DNA from: Desulfobacula sp964635025
GTDB lineage: Bacteria; Desulfobacterota; Desulfobacteria; Desulfobacterales; Desulfobacteraceae
Direction of reading: 5' to 3'
Assembly (NCBI GenBank): GCA_964635025.1
Contig: CAZWMY010000004.1
Coordinates: forward strand, 1-64,000
DNA length: 64,000 nucleotides
Part shown: in pieces, positions 34,997 to 43,670 of the stretch
Numbering within the stretch: position 1 is the stretch's first letter
How the letters are laid out: every line of letters starts with the position of its first letter
Notes under the pieces: model-generated
Databases searched by the model: none
The model's input: only the letters and a program-made list of their open reading frames with translations
What the model was told of the DNA's origin: nothing
Made by a program: the position numbers and the translations under genes

Positions 34997-35804
34997 TCAC
35001 TATACGCTCGGCATATTTGTCAAGAAAATGATAGCCTGAGCCTCCGGTTGATAGAATCTCCAGCAATCGGTCCGGCTGCGTCACGACCACTCCGCCGACT
35101 ACCGTAACGCCTCTTTTAAAAAGCGGTTCCGGCAACGCACTTGCCGTAGGACCCATGACGGCGATCACAGCACCGGGTTTTGCAGCAGCCAGGATGCCTT
35201 CCAATGTATGATTGATCAGTGTGACACCCGTAATAATCAAAATATCTGCCTGGTTAATAATTTTGCCTGAACCTTCTGCCGGGATAAAGTGCGGCATTTC
35301 GTCATCGGTCAGCGTTTCCGGTTCCTGTTCAATAACCCACCAGGTTCCGCCGCGGGCCTTTAAAGCATGAAGGGTGGGAACAAAGGCACCCACAACAGCA
35401 ACTGATTTTTCAAGCGGCATTTTTACCGCATCCTGGGCATCCATTTTTTTTGTTATGGCATAATCTCCCGTTACCCCGTTTTTCCAGCATCCAGCACTCA
35501 GAGCATTCAGGGTTGCAATGGCCACAGCCGTTTTGATTGGCTCATCAGAAGACAATCCAATGAGAACCTCTTTTACCGGCATGCCGTTCAGGTTTTCAGG
35601 GTTAAAGATTCGTCCTGCCGAACTGGGGCAGCAGACAGCCTTGGGAATCGACTTAACAGGAGTATAACATAACCCGCCGAAACCATTGGAAAGCTTAACT
35701 CCGGTGAAAAAAAGCCCGATAACGGCTTTTTCAATGGTCAGGTGGTTAAAGGCTTTCCCTGTTTTTTCTTTCACAAGATCAGATGTTTCTTCAAGGATTT
35801 TCAT
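34959..35804 (-). CDS. DUF4213/DUF364 protein (putative heavy-metal chelation)
   Basis: 281 aa. The N-terminal half (GLFFTGVKLSNGFGGLCYTP; IGLSSDEPIKTAVAIATLNAL) matches the enolase-like DUF4213 part, and the C-terminal half (VVGAFVPTLHAL; ADILIITGVTLINHTLEGILAAA; VIAVMGPTASALPEPLFKRGV) the Rossmann-like DUF364 part. A structure of this family was published with a suggested role in heavy-metal chelation; no activity is established. It follows the binding-protein gene (43 bases) and has a paralogue at 42828-43670, also joined to an importer. Confidence 0.85.
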   Translation of the reverse strand: MKILEETSDLVKEKTGKAFNHLTIEKAVIGLFFTGVKLSNGFGGLCYTPVKSIPKAVCCPSSAGRIFNPENLNGMPVKEVLIGLSSDEPIKTAVAIATLNALSAGCWKNGVTGDYAITKKMDAQDAVKMPLEKSVAVVGAFVPTLHALKARGGTWWVIEQEPETLTDDEMPHFIPAEGSGKIINQADILIITGVTLINHTLEGILAAAKPGAVIAVMGPTASALPEPLFKRGVTVVGGVVVTQPDRLLEILSTGGSGYHFLDKYAERIVIEQKPGQHGLRD

Positions 35805-35847
35805 TTTTTCTCCAAAATAAAAATTTTAGGCAATTATTTTTAATGGA

Positions 35848-36921
35848 CTATTTCCGGTCTATTGCCTGCCGCATGCCTTTGTTGCCGAGAATTTTTCGGG
35901 TCATGGCTTCATCCAGGTGAAGACTGAAAAAGGTTTGATAAAATCCTGCCATTTCTTTTTTCAGGTCAATGTCTGAAAAAAGATCGGGGTAAACGGTTTT
36001 TGCCGTCCAAAGTATGGCAAGCGGGGTTTCAAGACCGCCCGGATGCCCCCATCTGGAGATGCCGACAGGGATGGGGAATACTTTTTTGTCCTGTACCGCT
36101 TTGATGGGGGCCCATTTTTTGTCGGTCAGGATTTCCTGATCCACCCCGTCTTCATTCACGATGATGACATCCGGATTCCAGATCAGGATCTGTTCTATGT
36201 CTGCAAAGCTTTTATCCCCTTTGCCGTGCAAAGACTCTCCCACGGAGACATTGAGGACGCCCGCGGCTTTTGTCCATTCGGCTTCAATGGTTCCGGGGGC
36301 ATCGGTTCTTCGGGATTCGTTGATGGAATGGTATAGACGGATTTTCTTTTCTTTTGGAATAAGCGCGGTTCTTTTGTCGACCTTGTCAATGATATCCCGG
36401 TAATACCGGGTATAGGCAAGGGCTTTTTCATGCCTGCCGATGAGTTTGCCCATCATTTCAATGGTGGTCATCTGTTCTTCCATGGTGTTGTAACCGGCAG
36501 TAAAATAGGGAAGATTGAACTGGTCCAGCTTTTTGATTTCCGCTGGTATGGCAGCGGTTTCGGGTTTGAGGAACACGATATCGGCCTTTGTTTTTAAAAG
36601 TGCTTCAATGTTGATGCTGCCTCCGTTTGAAGGGGTCGGGATATCTTTAATTCCCGGCACAATCTGATGCAACAGCACATCTTTTTTTAAACCATTAACA
36701 ATGGCGACCATGTCTTCTCCTCTTCCCAGCATGGTCACGACATGGCCGCAGAACGCATAGAGGCAGGCAATCCGTTCCGGTATCCGGGGCAGGGTCAGGG
36801 GTCTTCCGGTATAGTCCGTGACCGTGACGGCATCAGCACCGGCTGCCGGGGCGAAAAGAAAAAGGCTGATGAGAATCTGGAAAAAAATCAGGTGTGTAAA
36901 AAGACGGTTGGTTTTATGCAT
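35848..36921 (-). CDS. periplasmic ligand-binding protein, FecB/BtuF type (system 5)
   Basis: 357 aa. Signal peptide ending near PAAGADA. The mature part opens VTVTDYTGRPLTLPRIPERIACLYAF and contains INIEALLKTKADIVFLKP and FSDIDLKKEMAGFYQTFF, a C-terminal pattern shared with the other binding proteins here. It follows the ATPase gene by two bases. Class III binding protein for the substrate of system 5. Confidence 0.9.
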   Translation of the reverse strand: MHKTNRLFTHLIFFQILISLFLFAPAAGADAVTVTDYTGRPLTLPRIPERIACLYAFCGHVVTMLGRGEDMVAIVNGLKKDVLLHQIVPGIKDIPTPSNGGSINIEALLKTKADIVFLKPETAAIPAEIKKLDQFNLPYFTAGYNTMEEQMTTIEMMGKLIGRHEKALAYTRYYRDIIDKVDKRTALIPKEKKIRLYHSINESRRTDAPGTIEAEWTKAAGVLNVSVGESLHGKGDKSFADIEQILIWNPDVIIVNEDGVDQEILTDKKWAPIKAVQDKKVFPIPVGISRWGHPGGLETPLAILWTAKTVYPDLFSDIDLKKEMAGFYQTFFSLHLDEAMTRKILGNKGMRQAIDRK

Positions 36922-36923
36922 TG

Positions 36924-37772
36924 TTATTCATCCTGTCTGTGATTCATGGTTTGTATGGGGATAATGTGTTTGATGGTGCCCTTACCCGGTATGGCAAGGG
37001 CAATGACCGAGGTTTTGACATTGTAATAACAGGATAGATTTTCTTCGGTCAGAGCCATGGATGGAGAACCGGAAATGTGAACCCTCTGATGGTTCATAAA
37101 GGCGACCTGAACCGGGATGCCCTCATTTTCAAAATAAAAGGCGTGGTTGGGGAAATGGGTGGCCATGACAAGGGTCAGGTTTCTTTCTTTAACGAGGCGG
37201 GCAATGGTTTCCATCACAATGAGTTCATGTCTGAAATCCAGATGGGCAGTGGGTTCATCCATGATAATCACCGGGGTGTCCTGGATCAGGGCCCGCATGA
37301 TCATGACAAGTTGGGTTTCCCCGCCGCTGAGAAGGGTATAGTCCCGATTTGTCAGATGAGAAAAGCCAAAGGAATCAAGCAGGTTTTCAACCCTTTTAAT
37401 ATCGTCTTCATCCGGCGAAGCATAAAACGAAGTATACGGGGCTCTTCCCATGACCAGTACATCCAGGACGGAAAAAGAAAAATGACGGCTATGTTTCTGG
37501 GGCACATAGGACATGGTTTGTGCAATCTTTTTGGGTGAAAGCCTGTCAGAAGGCTGGCCAGCCAGGAAGACCCTGCCGGTGTCAAGTTTATGAATCCCTA
37601 AGATGCAATCAATGAGGGTGGTTTTTCCGCATCCATTGGGGCCCAGGAGACAAAGGATTTCCCCTTTTGAAACGCTCAGGTTCACTGATTTGAAGATCAG
37701 GCTGCTGCCAAAGGAAAAAGCTCCATTCTCTATTGTAATGAGGCTTTTGTTTTCTGTAAGGTGCCTTACCAT
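36924..37772 (-). CDS. ABC importer ATPase, FecE type (system 5)
   Basis: 282 aa. Walker A GPNGCGKTT, signature LSGGETQ, Walker B VIIMDEP with TAHLD, H-loop MATHFPNH. Its ATG at 37772 overlaps the end of the permease in the shifted frame (37766), which argues that the full-length permease is the ancestral form. Confidence 0.9.
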   Translation of the reverse strand: MVRHLTENKSLITIENGAFSFGSSLIFKSVNLSVSKGEILCLLGPNGCGKTTLIDCILGIHKLDTGRVFLAGQPSDRLSPKKIAQTMSYVPQKHSRHFSFSVLDVLVMGRAPYTSFYASPDEDDIKRVENLLDSFGFSHLTNRDYTLLSGGETQLVMIMRALIQDTPVIIMDEPTAHLDFRHELIVMETIARLVKERNLTLVMATHFPNHAFYFENEGIPVQVAFMNHQRVHISGSPSMALTEENLSCYYNVKTSVIALAIPGKGTIKHIIPIQTMNHRQDE

Positions 37773-38778
37773 TCACGGCCCTTTGTTTTTTTCAGCAGAT
37801 AAATAAAAAACGGTCCGCCGATAAGGGAGGTTAAAATTCCGAGAGGCATTTCACCGGTGCTGATGAGCCGGCTGATATCATCGACAATAACGAGGAATGC
37901 TGCTCCTGTGCAAAAAGCACCGGGATGAGGTCTTTATTGTTATTTCCGATCATCATTCTTCCCATGTGGGGCACCACAAGTCCCACCCATCCGATGACGC
38001 CGCTGACACAGACAGCCCCGGCCGTGGCCAGGGTGGCGCAGACAATGATAAAGTTCCGGTTCAGGTTGACATTGATGCCGAGGGAATGGGCTTCCTTATC
38101 CCCCATGGCCAGAATGTTCAGACGCCAGCGGATCATCATGAGCCCGGCAGATCCTGCAACCATGGGAATGCCTGCGGTCAGGATCTGGCTGTATTCAGCC
38201 CTTGAGAGGCTTCCCATGAGCCAGAACACAATGGCAGGCAATTGGTCGTAAGGGTCGGCCACATATTTAAGCAATGAGATGAGGGATGAAAAAACAGAAC
38301 CCACAATCACCCCTCCAAGGACCAGGGTGATGGCCTGGGTAGAGGAGGTCAGCCTTCCGATGAAAAAGCACAGGAAAACAGCCAAAAGACCGAATCCAAA
38401 GGAAAAAGGATATACATAAAAAAAATTGTCAAACAGGATAAGGGCCAATGCAGCGCCGAACCCGGCCCCGGAGCTGACCCCCAGCATGCCTGAACTGACC
38501 AGGGGGTTCCGGAAAATCCCTTGAAACGCAGCCCCGCTCACGGCAAGGCTGCCGCCCACCAGGGCGCCAAGAATGACCCTGGGCAGCCGGACATAAAGAA
38601 TGACGCTAAAATGTGTGGCATCAATTTCCCGGCCGGTAAAGGGAGATAAAAGAAGGGTGATGATATCCGGAACAGATACCGGATACCGGCCCTGAAATAT
38701 GGAAATAAAAATAAGAACCAAGGGCAATCCTGAAATCAGGATATAAAATCGTATCCGGTTTATCCGGGTTCGGTTCAA
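37766..38778 (-). CDS. FecCD-type permease (system 5) with a -1 frameshift
   Basis: The frame from TTG at 38778 has all permease landmarks (VRLPRVILGALVGGS; GAAFQGIFRNPLVSSGMLG; WVGLVVPHMGR) but after NNKDLIPVLF it runs into unrelated sequence and stops at 37831. In the other frame the normal C-terminus continues (TGAAFLVIVDDISRLISTG, MPLGILTSLIGGPFFIYLL) and stops at 37766, touching the ATPase gene. The switch falls in a run of five A (37912-37916 on the plus strand, T5 in the mRNA). One added T, or a -1 ribosomal slip on UUU, restores the protein. It may be a sequencing error, a recent mutation or programmed slippage. Confidence 0.8.
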
Positions 38779-39524
38779 TATGCTTTTGCTTCCTTTTTGG
38801 TTATGGTCCGAAAAGGGATGCCGGTATGTTCGATATCCTCATTGGCGGTTACAACAACTACCTGTTTATGGCCTTTTCGGACGGTTTTTGTTTTTTCCGA
38901 TCCGATATGGACATGGGAATCAATGGGCAGGCCTTCACCGGCTTCAGTCACTAGTTGGTCGATAAAAGGATAGGTGCAAAGTTTTTCAACGCTGACAATA
39001 TCGCCCGGCTGCCCCAGGTGATACCATCCCCTGTAACGGCCGTCATTTCCGGAAAGTCTCAGCCCGATACCGGCCAGGGCCCCGACAACCCCCTGGCCTG
39101 TTCCGCCGTGTTCCGACAGATGGACACCGGTTTTCTCAGCAAGGGCATAGGCTGCAGATTTGGAGGATATTTTTATTTTGGCGTTTTTCCCGAATTCGAT
39201 AAGGGCCTGATGGTCAAGGCTTTCCGTTATTTTTGCCACGCAAAGCCCGGGATCAGAGCCTTTTTCCGACCGGGTTTCAAGAAAAGCGGCCATCAGCTCA
39301 ATAATGGGCTCAATGGCTCCCTGTTTCAGGGTTAATTCAAAACACATGGAAGAATTGTGGGAAGTATAGGGGATATCCTCGTGGACAAAAAGCTGGTGAC
39401 GGCTGATGGCGCTGGTTTCAGCCAGCCCTTTTTCCTTCAGTATTCCGCACAGTCCTTCCACAAGCCAGCCGGTTCCCCTGGTCCCGGGCATATCCGTGTC
39501 ATCAATGCAAACCAAATAATTCAT
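38775..39524 (-). CDS. TiaS-like DDTD protein, stand-alone catalytic-domain version
   Basis: 249 aa. Starts MNYLVCIDDTDMPGTRGTG: the DDTD motif at residues 8-11 and a later EHGGTGQGVVGALAGIG are features of archaeal TiaS, which uses ATP to attach agmatine to a tRNA cytidine. The tRNA-binding C-terminal domains of TiaS are absent (TiaS is about 400 aa). It lies 12 bases after receptor 2 and overlaps the permease start, so it belongs to the uptake operon. ATP-dependent modification of a small ligand or nucleotide is a fair inference; similarity is judged by eye. Confidence 0.7.
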   Translation of the reverse strand: MNYLVCIDDTDMPGTRGTGWLVEGLCGILKEKGLAETSAISRHQLFVHEDIPYTSHNSSMCFELTLKQGAIEPIIELMAAFLETRSEKGSDPGLCVAKITESLDHQALIEFGKNAKIKISSKSAAYALAEKTGVHLSEHGGTGQGVVGALAGIGLRLSGNDGRYRGWYHLGQPGDIVSVEKLCTYPFIDQLVTEAGEGLPIDSHVHIGSEKTKTVRKGHKQVVVVTANEDIEHTGIPFRTITKKEAKAY

Positions 39525-39536
39525 TTTTATCCTTTT

Positions 39537-41516
39537 TTAAAAACTCACCCGTACACCGGCATATCCTGTGCGTCCTGCTCTTGGAAGCCTGTAAGATTCT
39601 TCATAGTCTTTATCAAAAAGATTATCCACACCCAGATAAAGGAAATAATTATCGTTGTAGACCTTTTGCTCCAGCTTGAAATTTACAAGGGAATAATCAT
39701 TTAATTTACCCTTTCGAAAGGAATCCGAATAAAAATACTGGTCGGCAACATGCATGAAATCTGCATACGCCGTCAACCCGAAACCCCATGTATAATCCGC
39801 ATCAACTGAAAATTTATGTCTCGGCCGGTATTGAAGTTCGTCTACCAGGGTACCGCTGGATTTGTCCTTGGAATCCATATACGAATAATTAAAACCAATG
39901 GTTCCATTCTCAAGGATTTTTTTGGAAAGGCGGGTTTCAAATCCTTTGAATTGATATTGTTGGTTGTTCTCATAAAAATTGGTGGTATTATTTTTCTCAA
40001 TATAATGCTCAACATCATTCTGGAAAAATGTCAGGTCCAGTTCCATATCTTCAAAAAGCTTCTGTGAAATCCCGGCCTCATAATTTTGGGACTGTTCCGG
40101 TTTCAGTGTGGTTCTGCCCGAGGTGGGGTCATAGAGCTGCTGAATGGACGGGAACCGGATTTTTTTAGCATAGGATGCCCGCAATAGTGTCGAGTCGGTA
40201 AGTTTCAGGCTGCCGCCCACCATATAGCTTCCCTTGTTTTCGTCATTGCCGACATCTTTTATCTGCCAGTGGTGACTGTAGCCCGTGACAATATCCAGCT
40301 TGGAAAAAAATTGAATCCTGTATTCAAAGGCGGCCGAGTAAATATTCAAATCATAATCATAATGATACGGAACAGCGGCTCTGTTATTGACCAGCACGGT
40401 ATTAAGATCGGATGTGTAATTGTCTTTTTCCCCGGAGAGTGAAAACACAGCTTCACCGGACGATTCAAAATCAACGCTTGTCTGAAGGGTAGCGCCTTTG
40501 ACGGATGTCTCATCCGAGTTTGTATAGTTGTTTCTGTTTCTGATGGTGCTATAGGTGTTGTTATCGTATCTGGCAAAGTCCTGATTGTAAGTATTTGCAA
40601 AGGCCCAACCCCGGAACCCAAAGATACCTTTTGGTTGATAGCTCATGGAAACCTGGCCTGAAAGGGTTCCGAAATCTTCTACTCTGTCGTATTTTGGGGC
40701 TTTATAAAAAGGATCGGAAGCAATGGTTGTGGTTGAAGGGATTCCGTATTCACCGTCTGAGCTTTCAATGGTCAGGCCCATTTCAACCTCATCATTCACT
40801 TGGATTCCAAGATTACCGAAAAAGCTGAGCCGCTCATCATCACTGTTGTTCCTGGTTCCGCCGTTCTCAAATACAGTTGCCTTGAAATCACGGGAAAGCC
40901 TGTACCCGGCCGAGTCGGTTCTGTCTATGCCGGCAAAAAAATTGGTGGTTTCATCACCGCCTGAAATATTGGCTTTGCTGTAATAATTCCCCCGGCCGTC
41001 TATTTCACCTGATGCGTTCATATGAAGCCCTTTGGTTCCTTGCTTGGTAATGATATTGATCACACCGGCAAGCCCCCCCTGGCCATAGAGCACGGAATTG
41101 TTGCCATAGGATACCTTGATTTTGGAGATATTATCAGTGGAAATGATGTGGGGATCAAACTGACCGTCATAGGTTGAATTGATGGGAATCCCATTTAACA
41201 ACAAGATGGCATGTCTGCTTCGAAATCCTCGTATATTGATCCTCGGTGTACCGGCGCCGCCGGTTGTCACATCTATTCCCGGCAGCAATTCCAATGCCTT
41301 ATCAAGGGTTTTGGCATTTCTTTTCTCAATATCCTTATCCGTGATTTCCAGAGCCGGAATGGTTTTGGATCCCGGCATATCTGCCGATATGACAACTTCA
41401 CCAAGGGAATAGGCTTTTGTACCTCCTGTGTTTTTTTCATCAGCCGTTGCATATGAAAAGCTTAAACATAATATGATTAAGAAGCATAAAAGCCGGTTTA
41501 ATTTTGCCAATCTCAT
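39537..41516 (-). CDS. TonB-dependent outer-membrane receptor 2
   Basis: 659 aa. Signal peptide (LLCFLIILCLSFSYATA), TonB-box-like YSLGEVVISA, plug domain (ALELLPGIDVTTGG; IRGFRSRHAILLLNGIPINS; SVLYGQGGLAGVINIITKQG) and beta-barrel ending GYAGVRVSF. AGGAG precedes the ATG. It shares the plug layout of receptor 1 but differs through the barrel, so it may take another ligand or another metal form. First gene of the operon with the TiaS-like protein and system 5. Confidence 0.93.
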   Translation of the reverse strand: MRLAKLNRLLCFLIILCLSFSYATADEKNTGGTKAYSLGEVVISADMPGSKTIPALEITDKDIEKRNAKTLDKALELLPGIDVTTGGAGTPRINIRGFRSRHAILLLNGIPINSTYDGQFDPHIISTDNISKIKVSYGNNSVLYGQGGLAGVINIITKQGTKGLHMNASGEIDGRGNYYSKANISGGDETTNFFAGIDRTDSAGYRLSRDFKATVFENGGTRNNSDDERLSFFGNLGIQVNDEVEMGLTIESSDGEYGIPSTTTIASDPFYKAPKYDRVEDFGTLSGQVSMSYQPKGIFGFRGWAFANTYNQDFARYDNNTYSTIRNRNNYTNSDETSVKGATLQTSVDFESSGEAVFSLSGEKDNYTSDLNTVLVNNRAAVPYHYDYDLNIYSAAFEYRIQFFSKLDIVTGYSHHWQIKDVGNDENKGSYMVGGSLKLTDSTLLRASYAKKIRFPSIQQLYDPTSGRTTLKPEQSQNYEAGISQKLFEDMELDLTFFQNDVEHYIEKNNTTNFYENNQQYQFKGFETRLSKKILENGTIGFNYSYMDSKDKSSGTLVDELQYRPRHKFSVDADYTWGFGLTAYADFMHVADQYFYSDSFRKGKLNDYSLVNFKLEQKVYNDNYFLYLGVDNLFDKDYEESYRLPRAGRTGYAGVRVSF

Positions 41517-41577
41517 TTCCCTTTTTCTCCTGAGTTCAAAGTTATAAATTAGTCATAATATAGCCATTAAGGTTGTG

Positions 41578-41606
41578 AGTTAATCATAGAGGTAATATTT
41601 TGTCAA
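41578..41606 (-). promoter_or_regulatory. promoter candidate of receptor 2 operon
   Basis: TTGACA (41601-41606), 17 bases, TTAACT (41578-41583), about 60 bases before the start codon. The -10 is weak, so activation may be required. The context GATTGACAAAAT resembles the -35 region of receptor 1 (GATTGACAAATA). Confidence 0.4.
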
Positions 41607-41680
41607 TCTTGCATAAAAAAAATTAAATCATGAAAAATTTTGATGATTATTTACCAAATATAACGATTATTAACTGTATG

Positions 41681-41712
41681 TGTTGGGGCTGTTGTCGCAG
41701 ACAGCCCCAACA
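41681..41712 (-). other. stem-loop after the TupA-like gene
   Basis: A perfect 12 bp stem TGTTGGGGCTGT/ACAGCCCCAACA with an 8-base loop, nine bases past the stop codon. It lacks a T-run on the minus strand, so it is either a weak terminator or an RNA-stabilising hairpin. Confidence 0.6.
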
Positions 41713-41721
41713 ATGGATTGA

Positions 41722-42588
41722 TCATGTATTATACGGCCAGACAGGGTAGAACCAGGGAAGCCCGGATTCAGCTCTTCCAAAATCATTCATAAAATCCTGG
41801 ATCTCTTTTGAAAGCATGAAATCCGAAAGGGCACGGGCACCTTTATCATTTGAATCAGGAAAAATCTTTGGGTTGGCCTCCATTACAATATAAGGTCTTC
41901 TCATGGCAGGATCACCTTCAACCATAATTTTCAAATTGCCTTTTTCTACTTTCTCAAAAAGGACCGGCATTCTGCCGAAAACCAGGTATGCATTTTTTTC
42001 ACTTGCATATATCAACATATCTTTGTTTTTGTCACTTGAATCTTTGATAACCCAATCTCCAACCGGTTTGACGTGAATTTTTTTCCACAGGGTATTGCAA
42101 AGTTCCCTTGGTCCAACTCCCAATCCATCCAGGAATGTGGATTTGGTATCATAGATTTTCCGGAGGGCCTGTGCACCGTCTTTCATCCCCATGATTCCTG
42201 CGGGATCGGAAGGGGGACCGAGAATAACCAAATCATTTTTGGCGCAAGGCCTCATATTGATACCATAGCCGTCAGCAACCAGGTCTGAGGTGATGTCGCC
42301 GGAATGCATGACAAGAAGATCCGCTTTGCCTCTTCTGAAGGGTTCGGATATGTCAGGCCGCGGCCCGGTTGACACAACAACGACCTTATAACCGGTTTTC
42401 GCTTCAAACCTTTTCGAAATTTCAGCCCACAGCCCAGTCATGGTCATGCCGCCAATGACACGAGCCCTGACCGTATCATTGTTTTTTGATGGTGCAGTCA
42501 GGGATTGTGTCATTGTGACAGGTTTCAACCCGCAGGAAACAAGGAAAAAGATACAAAATAAAAAACAGGGTAACAATTTTGCCTTCAT
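41722..42588 (-). CDS. TupA/ModA-like oxyanion-binding lipoprotein
   Basis: 288 aa from the ATG at 42588 (AGGAG upstream). Lipobox FFLVSC at about residue 18. The body resembles tungstate/molybdate-type binding proteins: WAEISKRFEAKTGYKVVVVSTG, then FRRGKADLLVMHSGD, which matches the oxyanion-loop segment of TupA-like proteins (gradDADVLLVHA type), and a C-terminal ALSDFMLSKEIQDFMNDFG helix. No permease or ATPase of the ModBC/TupBC kind adjoins it, so it is an orphan binding protein. Binding of tungstate or molybdate is inference from similarity. It is divergent from a DUF364-importer operon. Confidence 0.75.
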   Translation of the reverse strand: MKAKLLPCFLFCIFFLVSCGLKPVTMTQSLTAPSKNNDTVRARVIGGMTMTGLWAEISKRFEAKTGYKVVVVSTGPRPDISEPFRRGKADLLVMHSGDITSDLVADGYGINMRPCAKNDLVILGPPSDPAGIMGMKDGAQALRKIYDTKSTFLDGLGVGPRELCNTLWKKIHVKPVGDWVIKDSSDKNKDMLIYASEKNAYLVFGRMPVLFEKVEKGNLKIMVEGDPAMRRPYIVMEANPKIFPDSNDKGARALSDFMLSKEIQDFMNDFGRAESGLPWFYPVWPYNT

Positions 42589-42661
42589 GCTGATGGAACT
42601 CCTTTTTATCAATTGTTTCAGATTAGCAAGGGCATCTTTTTCCTTGCTTACTTTTTTTTGG

Positions 42662-42690
42662 ATAATAGAAAAACACGATTGGAAAGTCAA
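42662..42690 (-). promoter_or_regulatory. promoter of the TupA-like gene
   Basis: TTGACT (42685-42690), 17 bases, TATTAT (42662-42667), about 75 bases before the start codon. Upstream, ATATG (42707-42711) and CATAT (42724-42728) form a loose dyad recalling the operator motif of the formate dehydrogenase genes. Confidence 0.5.
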
Positions 42691-42761
42691 TTATGGAAAT
42701 TGATTGATATGGTTTGTAATAGTCATATTTGGTTATTTTTTATCAAATTATCAAAGTATTC

Positions 42762-42790
42762 TTGACAGCACGGACTAAAAACTCTAATTC
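42762..42790 (+). promoter_or_regulatory. promoter of the DUF364-importer operon
   Basis: TTGACA (42762-42767), 17 bases, TAATTC (42785-42790), ending about 37 bases before the ATG at 42828. It overlaps no coding sequence and is back to back with the TupA-like gene promoter. Confidence 0.5.
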
Positions 42791-42827
42791 CATATCCCTA
42801 TACAATAACTCTGCAGGAACATATAAA

Positions 42828-43670
42828 ATGAATATGATTTTGGATCAGGCGTGTCTGTTTTTGAATCAGGAACTCCGGGAGACCCCAGAGATCCGGGAAA
42901 TCGTTATCAATCCGAATTTTACAGGCGTACTTCTGGAAAATGAGGCCATGGGCATGGCCATGAACATCCGGAAAGGACCCGGCAATGAAAAGGAAGGCCC
43001 TGTCACTTCCATTGAGGATCTGATCGGCATTGACGGTCTAAAAGGGTTGGAACGGCTTGAAAAAGCTGCCGATCCCCTGATGCTCTCCGTAAAGGTCGCC
43101 TTGATCAATGCTTTGTCAAAACCCTTCATGACAAAGGAATATCTGGAAGCCAGGGGATATGGAACGGCCCAGGGCCGGGATAATTATTCTATCAAGGAAA
43201 TGGTAAAAGACAAGACCGTGGTGATCGTGGGATTCGGTGGCAATGTCACCAAGATAGCAAGCCGGGCGGCCAAGGTGTATGTCACAGAATTGGAACCGGA
43301 ACGGTTTTATTCAAGGGTCATCAATAAGACAGGGGCATCAATGGGGCCATTTTGCGCCACCCTGGTTCATGCTAAAGATGCGGCACCGTATTTTCAGAAA
43401 GCTGATGCCGTTGTCCTGACCGGCTGTACTTTGGTTACACAGACCATGGAAGAAATCCTCGTGCAATGCCAGGGGAAAAAGGTGTTTATTTATGGGGTTA
43501 CTGCCGGGTTTTTCCCGGAACCCTTGTTTGATATGGGGGTTGATGCCATCGCCACTTCCATTGTGACGGATTCATCCAAAATGATGGATGCCTTAAAAAA
43601 TTGCGGCCCCATGGTGGAACGGTTTTTTTCAGAATCCTGTCAGGAGCTGTTTATTCAGAAAAAGAAATGA
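42828..43670 (+). CDS. DUF4213/DUF364 protein, paralogue 2
   Basis: 280 aa from the ATG at 42828, the same length as the copy at 34959-35804; a longer frame would include the promoter. N-terminal enolase-like part (VKVALINALSKPF) and C-terminal Rossmann-like part (TVVIVGFGGNVTKIA; ADAVVLTGCTLVTQTMEEIL; VFIYGVTAGFFPEPLFDMGV). First gene of an operon with system 6, overlapping the binding-protein start (ATGA). Its repeated link to importers supports a role in handling the imported metal or chelate in the cytoplasm. Activity is not established. Confidence 0.85.
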   Translation: MNMILDQACLFLNQELRETPEIREIVINPNFTGVLLENEAMGMAMNIRKGPGNEKEGPVTSIEDLIGIDGLKGLERLEKAADPLMLSVKVALINALSKPFMTKEYLEARGYGTAQGRDNYSIKEMVKDKTVVIVGFGGNVTKIASRAAKVYVTELEPERFYSRVINKTGASMGPFCATLVHAKDAAPYFQKADAVVLTGCTLVTQTMEEILVQCQGKKVFIYGVTAGFFPEPLFDMGVDAIATSIVTDSSKMMDALKNCGPMVERFFSESCQELFIQKKK

